This document shows positions 38,910-48,911 of a stretch of DNA of 64,000 nucleotides, piece by piece. Below the pieces are notes generated by a model. The model saw only the letters and a list, made by a program, of their open reading frames with translations. It made no database searches and was not told the origin of the DNA. This DNA is from Seiridium cupressi (taxonomy: Eukaryota > Ascomycota > Sordariomycetes > Amphisphaeriales > Sporocadaceae): positions 310,001 through 374,000 of the forward strand of contig JARVKI010000011.1 of assembly GCA_036674765.1 (NCBI GenBank), in the 5' to 3' direction. How positions within the stretch are numbered: position 1 is the stretch's first letter; every line of letters starts with the position of its first letter. Both the position numbers and the translations under genes were made by a program.

Positions 38910-40015
38910 TCATGGGCGCATATTTCTACTTGAGAAATGTCCTGAAGAGCCATAGAAGGGCGTTTCGTCGAATTCTTGAGTATCCTCCTCCATTTGGCCG
39001 CCATAATCCTCCGACTGCATAGGATCATTGGGCATCAGTGGCGTGTACCCATCACTGAGCATGCCGCTGCTGCCAGTGCTCGGTCCGGAGCCTATATGCG
39101 AAGGCCAGTGCGTCGAAAACGTAGGAGCTTGGTGCTGAGCGAATTGGATCGGATGGCCCAGGTACATATGACTTTGTGCTAGCGGATTCGCCTGCAGGGG
39201 CAAGGCAGAAATAGGGGAGATCTGAGGTGCATCGGTCCACATCCCCGCCGGATCAGATATCGGCTGCTTTGAGCGATGCAAACTTGGCCGATGGCTGGTT
39301 GAGCTTGAAGGAACCCTGCCAACATCGTAACTCTGTCCACTGCCTGACGCGAAGGTGGACAAGTCCTGACCGTAAGCCTGTGCGTCGTCGCTCATGTCCA
39401 ACGAGCCGTAGGTATGGGTGGGGCCAGAGTGTCGTGTCTCCCGTGTTGCCAGGTTCAGAGGCGGTCTGTTGACGGAAGTATCCACGCTCGAGGTGCTGAA
39501 TGCAATGCTATCGCGGCGCGACTCTCGGTCGAACTCTGACGAAGGAAGCAGTGTCGCAACATCAGAGTCGAGGTCGGGAGGATAACTAGTTGCCAAAAGT
39601 CGGTCAAGAACCTGTGCCGCGCTCTCCTGGGCGTGAGCTGATGTTTGAGGCCCGGAACCGACTGTCGCACCGGGTGATTGGAGAAAAGCGTCGATGCTGC
39701 TGTCGCCGATGCCGTGCTCGTTCAGGAGGGCACGTAGCTTCTTGTTCTCCTCCACCACTCTTCGTGCAGCCTGTTGGATTTCCGTAGACGCCTCCACACC
39801 TTGTTGCTCGTACACTCTGAGGCGCTGTTCGAGCTCCTGGACATACTCTTTTCTGCGAGCTCGCGAACGTCTTTGATTGTCTCGTATCCTCGTCAGGTTT
39901 GCCTTGTCCAGTGCAGCTTTGTCCTACCCGTGCCAATGAGTCAGGTCTTCAAGTTTCTGCGAAAATCATAAGGACCTTCTGGACCTCTTGTTCTACTTAC
40001 AGACGACATAGACAT
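38910..40015 (-). CDS. bZIP transcription factor
   Basis: A 15-nt first exon (40015-40001, MSMSS) and the main exon (39923-38910) are joined in phase 0 across a 77-nt intron to give 342 aa. The basic region, RIRDNQRRSRARRKEYVQEL (about residues 17-36), runs directly into a leucine-zipper-like helix (LEQRLRVYEQQG, then VVEENKKLRALLNEHGI). It belongs to the fungal subgroup with RDNQRRSRARRKEY instead of the classical NxxAAxxSR. Members of this subgroup are often uncharacterised or sit near secondary-metabolite genes. The remainder is Ser/Pro/Gln-rich with an acidic C-terminus (about 285-342), a likely activation region. It is isolated, with no cluster genes next to it. The start was fixed by the GTAAGT donor right after the fifth codon; a second in-frame ATG lies two codons on. 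Confidence 0.85.
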
Positions 40016-43000
40016 TCTTCGAATATATTATTAAACAATATCGACCTGATGTAATCTGCGCAGTGAGGAAACCTATAAATTAGACTAGAAGACAATGAGA
40101 GAAGAATTGACAGCGAGTATTGTAGCGAATTCGGAATACCCGTGGGTAGATGCTGGCCACTCCGACAAGTAAATGCTGCCCGAGAAAGAGTTGTCGATTC
40201 TGAAGCAACGCTCGAGATGATTTGGAGTGAGGTCTCGTCACATCAATGGCATAATAAACAGCAAAGCACGACCTACATACATGTTGCTTGCACAGAGCCG
40301 CAGTACTACGGAATGCAAAAGCAACGAGATGAATTCAAGATTGGAGGCGAGGGTGGCACCGCTGCCTCCAGTGATTATTCGAATATACAACGTCTTCCCG
40401 TGTAAAACAAGTCAGGTGGTCGACCTATAGTCGCTTGAGGCTAATAGTTGACAGATGCAGATCCTTTTCCTCCCAGTCGGGCTTGGGACGTATGTGGTTC
40501 CCAGCTGGTCGAAGAGTTTTACGGCAAGAGTATATTGTCTCAGGTGTGCTGAATATGAATGGCTAGTTGTATAAATCTCAGCCGTCACTTATCATGTAGG
40601 ACGGCTGATTAAGATTGCTCAAGAGATTAAGGTAGCCAACGGCAACTGAGTATTGCTTGACGGAGATCACTCGATACCCAAAGCCGATGCACCGGAGAAG
40701 TTTGAGAGGCAGGAGGTGCCAATAGCCTGGTGGGCGCGAAATTTACTGTGTAAGGTACAGAACAATACCAAGACATGCCGCCTCGGCACAGAGCTGTATG
40801 GTGGATCTACGATGCATAGAAGCCCGCCGAAGGCGTGTCCCCCACTCCCCTTGCAATGCCATCGCGGGCTTTAGCGAATAACTGTGACGTCTGTGCAGTT
40901 CATGGCTGTTTGCTGAGCCGAACGAGTAGCAAAAGACACGACGTCCGATGGGAACCAAACAGATCGCTAGCTGCAGTGGTGTAAGCAAGGGCCGCCCGGC
41001 TGGCTGCGTGTCTGGCATGTGTGAGCATAACCCGAAGGGTGCGAGCGAGTGCTTGGCGCCCATGTGGTTGAATTTGCGTTTACTTGTAGCGGCAACTAAC
41101 GGAGCATAGATCGACGGGAGAAGACCCTGAAAAAAACTAGAAATTAGCCTGCCACGGCCTACAATTGGTGAGACGGCCTGCACCAGATGCCGTACAAGCT
41201 TGGACTTCCGCAGCGAATCATCCTCAGCGTATCCTCGGGGGCACAACACGCTCGGACAAGACTAGCAGTTGCCCTAGAGATTGGAGTAGCCATTGACTTG
41301 CATACATTCACTGAGCCTATGATCGGTGGTCTCGGAAGACAGAGTAACCGTGCAGAATCTCTCATTGAGTTTCATGCTTCAGCTCGTTCCTGAATCACTG
41401 ATCCACCTTCTCTGGAGCTTAGTTGCTTGGAAAATGCGAGACGTAGGGCTGATAGGTCAAGCCTGGTTGTCAATATACCCACTAGATGTCCGGTTGTTCA
41501 GGTACCCGCTGAACAGCCCGTCCTGTACGGCTCGGACTCTGTTGTCGTCACCGGACCCAATCTGCATTCGTCGCTTCGATTAGATCCGACTATTGACAGC
41601 CAGCAGCCAGCAACCTGCACAATACGAGACGGCGCTGGGGTGGGAGGCTCGCGGGTTTACGACGAGGGGAGCACACTTGTTCCTCCGAATGCCGTGCAAT
41701 AGCAGTACTTGAGATCGCCAAGAACAGCCACGATCCCCCATCGGCGATCCCTCATACGTACATTGATTGCACTCATCATGATTGAGGAAGTCGGCGACTG
41801 TGATCAATTCCCTTCGGAGAGTTGATGCACCGCCCCGTTTCCCACGGACATCATTCACGATCTTGCGTTGGATGAGCCCGATCCGTCAGTCCCAAGGATC
41901 TCATGGATCTCAAGGATCTCATGGATCGCAAGGATCGTCCCGCCGCTCCGCGTTTCCGCCAGTCTCCTTAGCGGCGGGTGTACTGCTGGTGCATGGGATG
42001 GGCGTCCTCCAAATGATGAGTAATCAATCGACCCCTTCCCTGTGCTTTCAACTTTTCATTTCGCGTCGCAGTACAACCCGGGAGCGTTGCGACAGGCTGG
42101 CCTGATGTTGCACCGCTAACTTGTCGCTCGCGATATGCAAGGGTCTGGCAGCTCTCACGATGGAGATTGGGGGCCTTGACCCTGGAAGCATATGCGATCA
42201 GTGACGCGTGTTGCTATAATGCCACGAGTTGGGAAAGCAAAACCCATGCATGGAGTTGGGGCGGCCGCTTATTGAAGGTCGAGAGAGGCTGAATGCGAAG
42301 ATTGAAAGTGTTTCGGTTACACTGACTGGGATCCGAAGTTGACAGGCACAAACAAGTGGTGGATCAAACGCTCCCTAACCACTGATGCTCGCACTCACCT
42401 TTGCTGAAGAAACCTTGTTTGGAGGTTTGTAGTGGCTTACTGCTCCAGAAGTAATTTGGTCTCTGCTCTAGTCTAGCATGTTTTTGTGACAGTTCGTATC
42501 ATTCTACAACTTCCCGTGGGAATTATGGCTAGCACTTCGCCGCCTGTTCCTTCCTCACAGGTGTGCCAATTCCGAAATTTGATTGGAGGCCCAGACGATC
42601 CATTCAAGACGTGATTCGATTAGTGATGCTGTGATGGAATTCGTCTGACATGCACAACCCACACACCAGCCTCACTTGCACTCGGCAACAAAGACTTTTG
42701 GGCGCCGAGTTTTCATTCGTCACGGTCACGATCACTCAAAAGGAAATAACAGGAAATGCAAGCTGAGAGGTTAAGCCTCTTGTGTCATGCCTGTGCTTGC
42801 TCATTGGATCATGTCTGACCTCGGCTATCAGGGCTAATTAATGTGATCGAACCTCCTTGTATCGCAGCTCTACTTATCCCATATCGTCCGCGAAAGTCCC
42901 ACATAATCATGTCATCGACATTATGTATGACCGATAGCGATGATATACTTGTTTTCGGTGTTGGATTACGGACTTCCACTGACAACATACCACCCACGTT

Positions 43001-43480
43001 CGACGTAATCAGGGCCTCCCAGAGTCCGACCATCCGAGATACCTCGACGGTGCGGTCGCGCCCCCGTGAAACGCCAAAGCCGTAGCATCTGTATTACACT
43101 ACCAGATGACGGCATAATCGGTGTAGCCGAGATGGATGTACTACCTGTAGTTGGTGACTCTGATGTCGTAGTGATGGCCCTCGACGTCGGTGACAATTGC
43201 GTTGACGAAAGCGACACTAGTAACTGGGCATACAAACAGGTGTGTAACAACCTCCGTTAACTGAAGGGTTTGCTATTTCCATAAAACCGCCAACGGGAAA
43301 CATGATGTTTATTAGACTCACATTGTTGCCGTCAATGCGAACCAACCGCATTGATATTCTCGGCCACGATCGGCAGCGCCGCGGCGGCAGCGAGGGAAGC
43401 CTAGTAGAATGAGGTCAATAGTACACCAAGCCGAGTTTCAATGGCATCTACAATAAACCTGAGAGGTCGTTGGAAGAGTG
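40016..43480. other. Gene-poor spacer
   Basis: No convincing gene. Overlapping short frames occur on both strands at 40.7-41.9 and 42.8-43.3 kb. The minus-strand frame at 42966-43250 has a Ser/Thr-rich run but no start or family signal. A 9-base repeat array is annotated separately, and a small hairpin (CAGCCGTC/GACGGCTG) lies at about 40579-40605. Confidence 0.45.
41894..41938. repeat. 9-base unit tandem array, five copies
   Basis: Units alternate AAGGATCTC and ATGGATCTC (last copies AT/AAGGATCGC or CGT), so the array can also be read as an 18-base unit repeated two and a half times. It is a minisatellite-like slippage array with no gene assigned around it. Confidence 0.85.
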
Positions 43481-43774
43481 TCAAGTATGAAAAGGCGCGG
43501 ATAGAGTACCATTCCAGTCAACGTTCTTCCTCGTCTGCTTGAAATATTGTAGGTATACAGCCGCGATAGGGACACCAAAGGTCATGAATGCGGAAACACC
43601 CCAGTTCCAATGCCACAATAAAGCCATAAATGGTCTGGCGTCATATGTTGATAGCTCGACGCTGCCGATCTCTGCTAATATGATGGAATGAGATATCGGG
43701 GAATGGAATAGCCCATGTCTACTGGCAGAAGACAAGATGCCCCGTATGGTGGTGAGCCGCCGACTATATAACAT
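43481..43774 (-). CDS. Short hydrophobic ORF, hypothetical or gene remnant
   Basis: From the ATG at 43774 the frame gives 97 aa. Its C-terminal half holds one hydrophobic span, WNWGVSAFMTFGVPIAAVYL, followed by QYFKQTRKNVDWNGT. That order, an aromatic WxW, a span, then a charged loop with DWxGT, recalls the sixth span and loop of MFS multidrug transporters, but the usual INLP motif is missing and nothing else of a transporter is found nearby. It could continue through an intron into a small exon near 43405-43337 (ASLAAAAALPIVAEN). I take it as either a small unknown membrane protein or a decayed fragment. Confidence 0.25.
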   Translation of the reverse strand: MLYSRRLTTIRGILSSASRHGLFHSPISHSIILAEIGSVELSTYDARPFMALLWHWNWGVSAFMTFGVPIAAVYLQYFKQTRKNVDWNGTLSAPFHT

Positions 43775-44607
43775 GACTACTGCCACGCCACCTCGAACTG
43801 GGTCATTCGACCTCCTGTTAATCGCATAACAACAAAACTTAACAATTAAATCCTACAGGGTATCTTGCCTTGACAGAGCACCGTTCTTGCGCACGGATTA
43901 TATTTACTGATTTGTGAGAAGGCCTAAACTAAAATATAGATCATAAACCTACATTGCATGTTCCTATCTCCCTGGAATCAGGCAAGTGCACCTGGTTTCG
44001 CTAGAGAAAATAGAATGGTCTGGGCAAACTCCACGAACGGAAGAATGAACACACGTAAGAGGTGATGGAAGTGAAACTGTAGGATTGATGGATAATGCTA
44101 GCATTGTTTAACAATTTTTCTTCACCGCAACCGCCTCATGTGGACTGTCCTTGTTCGGCACGTATCTCGAACAGAGAACCACATGACCCTTGCCAAAATT
44201 TGGTCAATGCTGGCAGCTTTGGTAAGAAGACAGTCAGACACGAGTCCCGAGGTTGGCTAACAACCGTTCCGCGCAGAGCAACGCCCACCAGGACACATTA
44301 CGTTTTAAATACATACCTAGTGATAGCGGTGCTCGAGCTGGGATTCAAGGTTTTGGCATGAAGCCCCTGAAAGACCCCATTTCGGTCTTGCAGAAAATAG
44401 TATTCCTACATCATCATCAGAGGAGCGTTCTATTGGCTGTAGTTGGGTTATCACTTCTGTCTGCTCGTACAATTAATCCCGTATCTAGAACTGCCACTTG
44501 CAGGCTTGGAGGCAACACAGGGACAACAGATAGAAGGCGAACTTCGCCTTCGACGGCCGATACTTGGAGATGTGGTTATTTTTACCTAATGCTATCGATG
44601 CCACCCA
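43775..44607. other. Spacer
   Basis: No gene recognised. The open frame at 44253-44798 (+) is antisense to the pyridoxamine-phosphate oxidase gene at its end and has no motif of its own. Confidence 0.5.
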
Positions 44608-45398
44608 TTACGGACTCAACCTTTCCAAGCTCCACTCATCCTTGCCTTCGCTTTTCCTCTCATACACGAATCGATCATGCAGCCTGCTCTCCCGCCCCTG
44701 CCAGAACTCGATCAACTCTGGAACGATTCTCAGCCCGCCCCAGAACTCCGGAACGGGAATCTTCTCTTGACCATCGAACTTCTCCTCGGTCTCTTTGACC
44801 CAACCCTCCAATTCCCTGCGTCCATCATCCCCTTCTTCACCCGTGGGCCGCAAGACCTGGCTCTGCCGGCTCGACCAGGCCCCAATTCGACTCCCACGGG
44901 CCCTCGTGTCATAATACTTCTGACTTTCCTCTGAACTGAGCCTAACAGCCTTGCCTTCGACTCTGACCTGGCGCTCCATGCTCTCCCACCAGAGAGTGAG
45001 ACTCGCCCAGGGATTTGAAGCCAAATCCGCGGCCTTGCGGCTGGTTCCGAAATTGCTGTACACCACAAAGCCCGTATCATCGAGCTCCTTGAGGTAGACC
45101 ATCCTGGAAGTCACACGGCCCGACGGCAGGGACGCTGTGGAGAGCGTGCATGTCTCTGGATGCGCGACGCCAGATGAAGTGTGCTGCGCCGCCGCGAACC
45201 ACGAGTGGAACTGGCGGATTGGGGAGGACGGGTCCAGGTCTGAGCGGGTAAGGTGACCCTTGGTGAACTGCTCCGCCTGGCCATGAGCTGCTTGACCGGC
45301 GGGTGCAACTACAACCTGTGAGTTTCTGGCTTGGAGTGGAGCCGGATGCGGCACTTACAGATGAGTTTCGACGTGTCTTTCGCTGCGTGAAGAGCCAT
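44608..45398 (-). CDS. pdx3: Pyridoxamine 5'-phosphate oxidase
   Basis: Exon 1 (45398-45359) and exon 2 (45308-44608) give 246 aa, a normal length for the family. The enzyme is an FMN-dependent oxidase that converts pyridoxine and pyridoxamine 5'-phosphate to pyridoxal 5'-phosphate, the cofactor form of vitamin B6, in the cytosol. The signature blocks are in order: MVYLKELDDTGFVVYSN, then SRKAADLASNPWASLTLWW (FMN-binding region), then RQVRVEGKAVRLS, then the C-terminal WGGLRIVPELIEFWQGRESRLHDR with the active-site arginine region, ending LERLSP. The first intron acceptor is the GTTGTAG at 45309, which puts the short exon 1 (MALHAAKDTSKLI) in frame; the nearer CACAG would not. Confidence 0.93.
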
Positions 45399-46035
45399 CT
45401 TCGGGGATGGTTTTATAAGTCGCGACAGTGTAGCTTGCATCAGGCTATTTATACTCTGCTGAAGGATGAGTAATAAGAGGCTGAGAAAGTTCCAGCTGTT
45501 GTGAGATATAAGCCCACAAACGACTGATCATGACGCATCCACCAAATTGAGTGTGGAATGTGTGGAGCTTATTTTGGGCGCGGCCTCAACGCTCAGATGC
45601 ATTGACTATTGCGCAAATGCTACCACGAAATCCGATGCTTTCAAGCTTCGAATGTTTTAAATCTTACCAAACTAATTATACTATACGAGGAAGCTCTGGT
45701 TTTTGTTTGTAAAAAGGTACAATAACGTCTCATCTAGTGCTACACTCACTAAGGATACAAGGGTGCGGTAGGACCGCCTCGAGCCCGTTTACAGTATAGA
45801 TGGAACATGCATCGTTAGCTCTGGGCGAGTCGAAGATTTTGCTATATTGCTCAAACCTCTTTCGATGCGCAGTTCGATGTTCGTGGTTTGAAAAAAACAT
45901 CTCTCTCATTGTAGCCTTCGTGTTTTCGTCTCTTTATTTCTCCTAGTGCCGCTAAGAGACACCACATATTTGATACTTCGAAGCAAATAGGACGGCCAAA
46001 ATTCCAAAAAGATTTGGAAGAAGAAACTCGGGCGC
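45399..46035. other. Spacer between pdx3 promoter and tRNA-Gln
   Basis: Upstream region of pdx3 on one side and downstream flank of the tRNA on the other. No gene seen. Confidence 0.5.
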
Positions 46036-46040
46036 AAAAA
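46036..46040 (-). terminator. Pol III terminator of tRNA-Gln
   Basis: Five A on the plus strand give a T5 run on the minus strand 13 bases past the 3' end of the tRNA, the normal RNA polymerase III stop signal. Confidence 0.75.
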
Positions 46041-46052
46041 GAGACTGACTCA

Positions 46053-46140
46053 GGTCAATCTGGGATTCGAACCCAGGTTACCGGAATGGAGTGTGTGAGA
46101 ACTCAGAATCCGATGTGATAACCAACTACACTAATCGACC
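46053..46140 (-). tRNA. trnQ-CUG: tRNA-Gln (anticodon CUG), with 16-nt intron
   Basis: The minus strand folds as a complete tRNA. The acceptor stem is GGTCGAT/ATTGACC (one G-T pair). The D arm holds the A-box (TAGTGTAGTTGG). The anticodon stem is TCGGA/TCCGG. The T arm is CTGGG-TTCGAAT-CCCAG, containing the B-box. The loop TTCTGA places CTG at 46106-46104 as anticodon. The extra 16 bases at 46102-46087 follow position 37, the canonical place of a eukaryotic tRNA intron. The ACATCGGATTCTGA block is typical of eukaryotic tRNA-Gln. The isotype is supported by anticodon and stem sequence; intron borders could shift by a base. Confidence 0.9.
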
Positions 46141-46538
46141 AGATGCTTGCGTATCTGCAGATGACAAAAGTGCTAGTATGGTACATTATGTAAGTTACAA
46201 TGCGTGAGGCATTTCTCTGCCTGATGATCTTAGGTATTCTTGTTAGTGTAGCATGGCTGTTAGGTAGTGGAGGTGGAGTGGTTGGTCCAGTCAGTATAAC
46301 ATGATGTACTTTATAGCCCCGATAAGATAAGCCGCAGTTGCCCCTCCATCAGAACAAAAAAAAAAGTTGCAGCTCCATAGCGGGGGATTTTCATGCCACA
46401 TGCGGAACCCGGGCGCGAGCTGGCTGCATTTACCACTGCCTTCACTTACACAGGTTTAGCTACAGGACTTCTTCGACCCTGTAGATATTGCACCCAGCTC
46501 ACGTTCGTTCAGACAAATTTGTTCCAAGGTCCACGAAG
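46141..46538. promoter_or_regulatory. Region between tRNA-Gln 5' flank and the hydroxylase gene
   Basis: 398 bases hold the upstream side of the tRNA and the promoter and leader of the deoxyhypusine hydroxylase gene. An A-rich run lies at about 46357-46366. No TATA box is certain. Confidence 0.35.
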
Positions 46539-47610
46539 ATGACCGCAGACGCCCCCGCAACCACGACGACCAGCCTCCGCGAGTCTCTGTGCTCCGAGGC
46601 CACCCCGCTACCCCTGCGGTTTCGGGCTCTGTTCTCGCTGAAGCACGTTGCCAGGCATGCCGCTACACCGGCCGAGTCGCAGGAGGCCATCGATGCGATC
46701 GCCGCTGCTTTCGCATCACCCTCCGCCCTCCTCAAGCACGAGCTCGCCTACTGCCTGGGCCAATCCGGCAACTTGGCCGCCGCAAAGCCGTTGCGCGCTG
46801 TCCTTTCAGATGTGCACGAGGATACCATGTGCCGGCATGAGGCCGCGGAGGCATTGGGAGCCCTGGGTGATGTGGACAGCTTGGCGCTGTTGAAAGAGTT
46901 TAAGAACAAGGAAGATGAGGATGTGGTCATTACCGAGACATGCGAGATTGCCATTGATCGCATTGAGTGGGAGAACTCGGATGAGAGAAAGAAGGAGAAG
47001 CTGCACCAAAGGTCCGCACATCACTTTTTCTTTTCATATCCCATCTCCGATCTACCCGAAATTGCTTCCATAAGTCTGACAACTGAATGAATACAGTGAT
47101 TTTGCATCAATAGACCCAGCTCCTCCCATGCCCGAGACGTCACAAACAGTGGAGGATCTTGAGAAGACACTTATGGACACGAAGGCGCCCCTCTTCCTAC
47201 GGTACAGAGCCATGTTCGCCCTTCGCGACCTCGCTTCACCTCCGGATCTACCCACCGCGGTTCCGGCCGTGCTCGCTCTCGCCAAGGGTTTTGCAGACTC
47301 ATCTGCACTCTTCCGCCACGAGATTGCATTCGTTTTCGGACAACTCTCCCACCCGGCCTCGATACCTGCTCTCACTGCGGCGCTGAGCGACACGGAGGAA
47401 GCCAGTATGGTTCGGCATGAAGCGGCCGAGGCACTTGGCAGCCTTGGCGACGAAGAGGGTGTCGAGGACATTCTGAAGCGCTTCCTTCATGACAAGGAGA
47501 AGGTCGTGCGCGAATCCGTCATTGTGGCTTTGGATATGGTGGATTATGAGCAAAGTGGCCAGACAGAGTATGCTTTGATTCCAGAAGCAGCCAAGGCCGC
47601 CGCAGCATAG
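46539..47610 (+). CDS. lia1: Deoxyhypusine hydroxylase
   Basis: Exons 46539-47011 and 47097-47610 give 328 aa. The enzyme is a di-iron monooxygenase that hydroxylates the deoxyhypusine residue of eIF5A, completing hypusine. It is built of HEAT-like repeats in two halves. All four metal-binding His-Glu pairs are present: H67-E68 ([10 protein letters not shown]), H100-E101 ([14 protein letters not shown]), H232-E233 ([11 protein letters not shown]) and H265-E266 ([13 protein letters not shown]). The linker between the halves (about 145-180) carries the intron, whose donor GTCCGC is non-canonical but restores frame as AG/T GAT. The N-terminal ATG at 46539 follows AAG and gives the expected Ala/Thr-rich start. 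The gene converges with rpa12, with only 147 bases between stop codons. Confidence 0.95.
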
Positions 47611-47757
47611 ATATGATTTGGGCGACTTTGAGGCGTTTCAGCGTTTGTATTGATATCAGGCACCAAAAATAGACTGTGGCAGTGATGATTTGAATTGGGT
47701 ATCTTGAGGTTTGATCGTAAAATGAATATAACTGCAGCACATCCCAGGCATGAATGC

Positions 47758-48234
47758 TCAGTTATTATGACTCCATCTGCATCACCTATTAGCATATAAC
47801 TAAGTGTACCGGCGGCGGGCAGGACATACTTGTGGCCGCATTCGCATGTATAAAAGTTAGTGGCACCTTCATCAGCACTGCGAAGTTGAACACTGGTAAA
47901 CCTGACTTCTTTCCGACCACATTTCTCGCAGGTTTCTTGAATCAAGGCTTCGGTCTGGACTTTATGGCGCTCAACAGTCTGCGTTGTCGAGAGTTTCTGG
48001 CGGAGCAGGGAGGGAAAGTCGGTAGGCTTGCTTTTCGTGACAATAGTCTTGAAGGTGGAATCTGGCAAATTCGAACATGAGTACCCCAACAGCAGACATG
48101 CCGCGACAACTAGACATACCTCTGTTTTCCGCGCCGCAGCATTCACACTTCAAAATGTTCTTTGCATTGCCCTTGGAGGCAGGCAGGAGGTTACCGCAGT
48201 CGGTACAGAAAACCAATGAGCCAATGGAAGTCAT
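47758..48234 (-). CDS. rpa12: RNA polymerase I subunit A12.2 (RPA12)
   Basis: Exons 48234-48120, 48061-47830 and a 19-nt last exon 47776-47758 give 121 aa, close to yeast Rpa12. The subunit supports transcript cleavage and termination by RNA polymerase I in the nucleolus. The N-terminal zinc ribbon is Cys10, Cys13, Cys30 and Cys33. The C-terminal TFIIS-like ribbon has Cys83 and Cys86 (CEKCG), the acidic hairpin RSADEG (Asp102, Glu103), and then FYTCECGHKWSHNN. The final cysteine pair is spaced C-x-C (111, 113) rather than the C-x2-C of yeast. The last exon was chosen because the downstream acceptor GATGCAG yields the family-typical KWxxNN end; an acceptor 9 bases earlier (CTAATAG) would stop the protein at GHK. 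Confidence 0.92.
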
Positions 48235-48911
48235 GGCTAACGTGCCGAGAAAGAAATCTCCCTTTCTGATCGGATTGTGTGAAGAGTACGTGGTTTGTCG
48301 CAATGCGCTGTGGCATACAAACGGAAGACAGATGCAAATCGGCGAAGATCCAAAAAGTTTTGGAATGCGTCTCCAAAAATTTGAGCTCCAAGTTGAAGGA
48401 GATCCTTGCAAGGTCGGGACGAATTTCAGTTAACCGCCGTCGTTTGGAGCGCACTGACCATAGCTTAATTGTCCTGCTACCAAGCCATCAGTTGCAAGGC
48501 GCCAGGGGTCTGGGGCGTTCTTGGTGCCATTCCCAATTTGAGCTCCGTCGATATTACTGGCTAGCGCAAGGCTGTCGCAACTTCCGTGGTTGAATCTCGA
48601 ACTCACGAATCGACATCCCACTCGAGCCCAACCGCATAATCAAAACCATCGACGAACTGGTGCCCCTCGCTTTCTGGAGAGCCGAGCCTGGACCATGACG
48701 AAGGCCCCAAATGTGCTCCCTAGACCACAATAGCATATAGACGCGACTACGACGAGATACCCCACGAACGCGCATGGCAACCAGCAACACAACCTCGCAT
48801 CGTCAGAAGGGGGGAAGGGTTTCCTGTGATGCGCCTAATAGTCGCAATAGGGGTTTAGCTTGGATCACTCGTTAGGAGGGCCTCTGAAAGGGTTGCCCAG
48901 GTGCTGGAAGG
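48235..48911. promoter_or_regulatory. Shared divergent upstream region of rpa12 and scc2
   Basis: The 677 bases between the start codons of rpa12 (-) and scc2 (+) contain no gene. Both promoters must lie here. I see no certain core element. Confidence 0.4.
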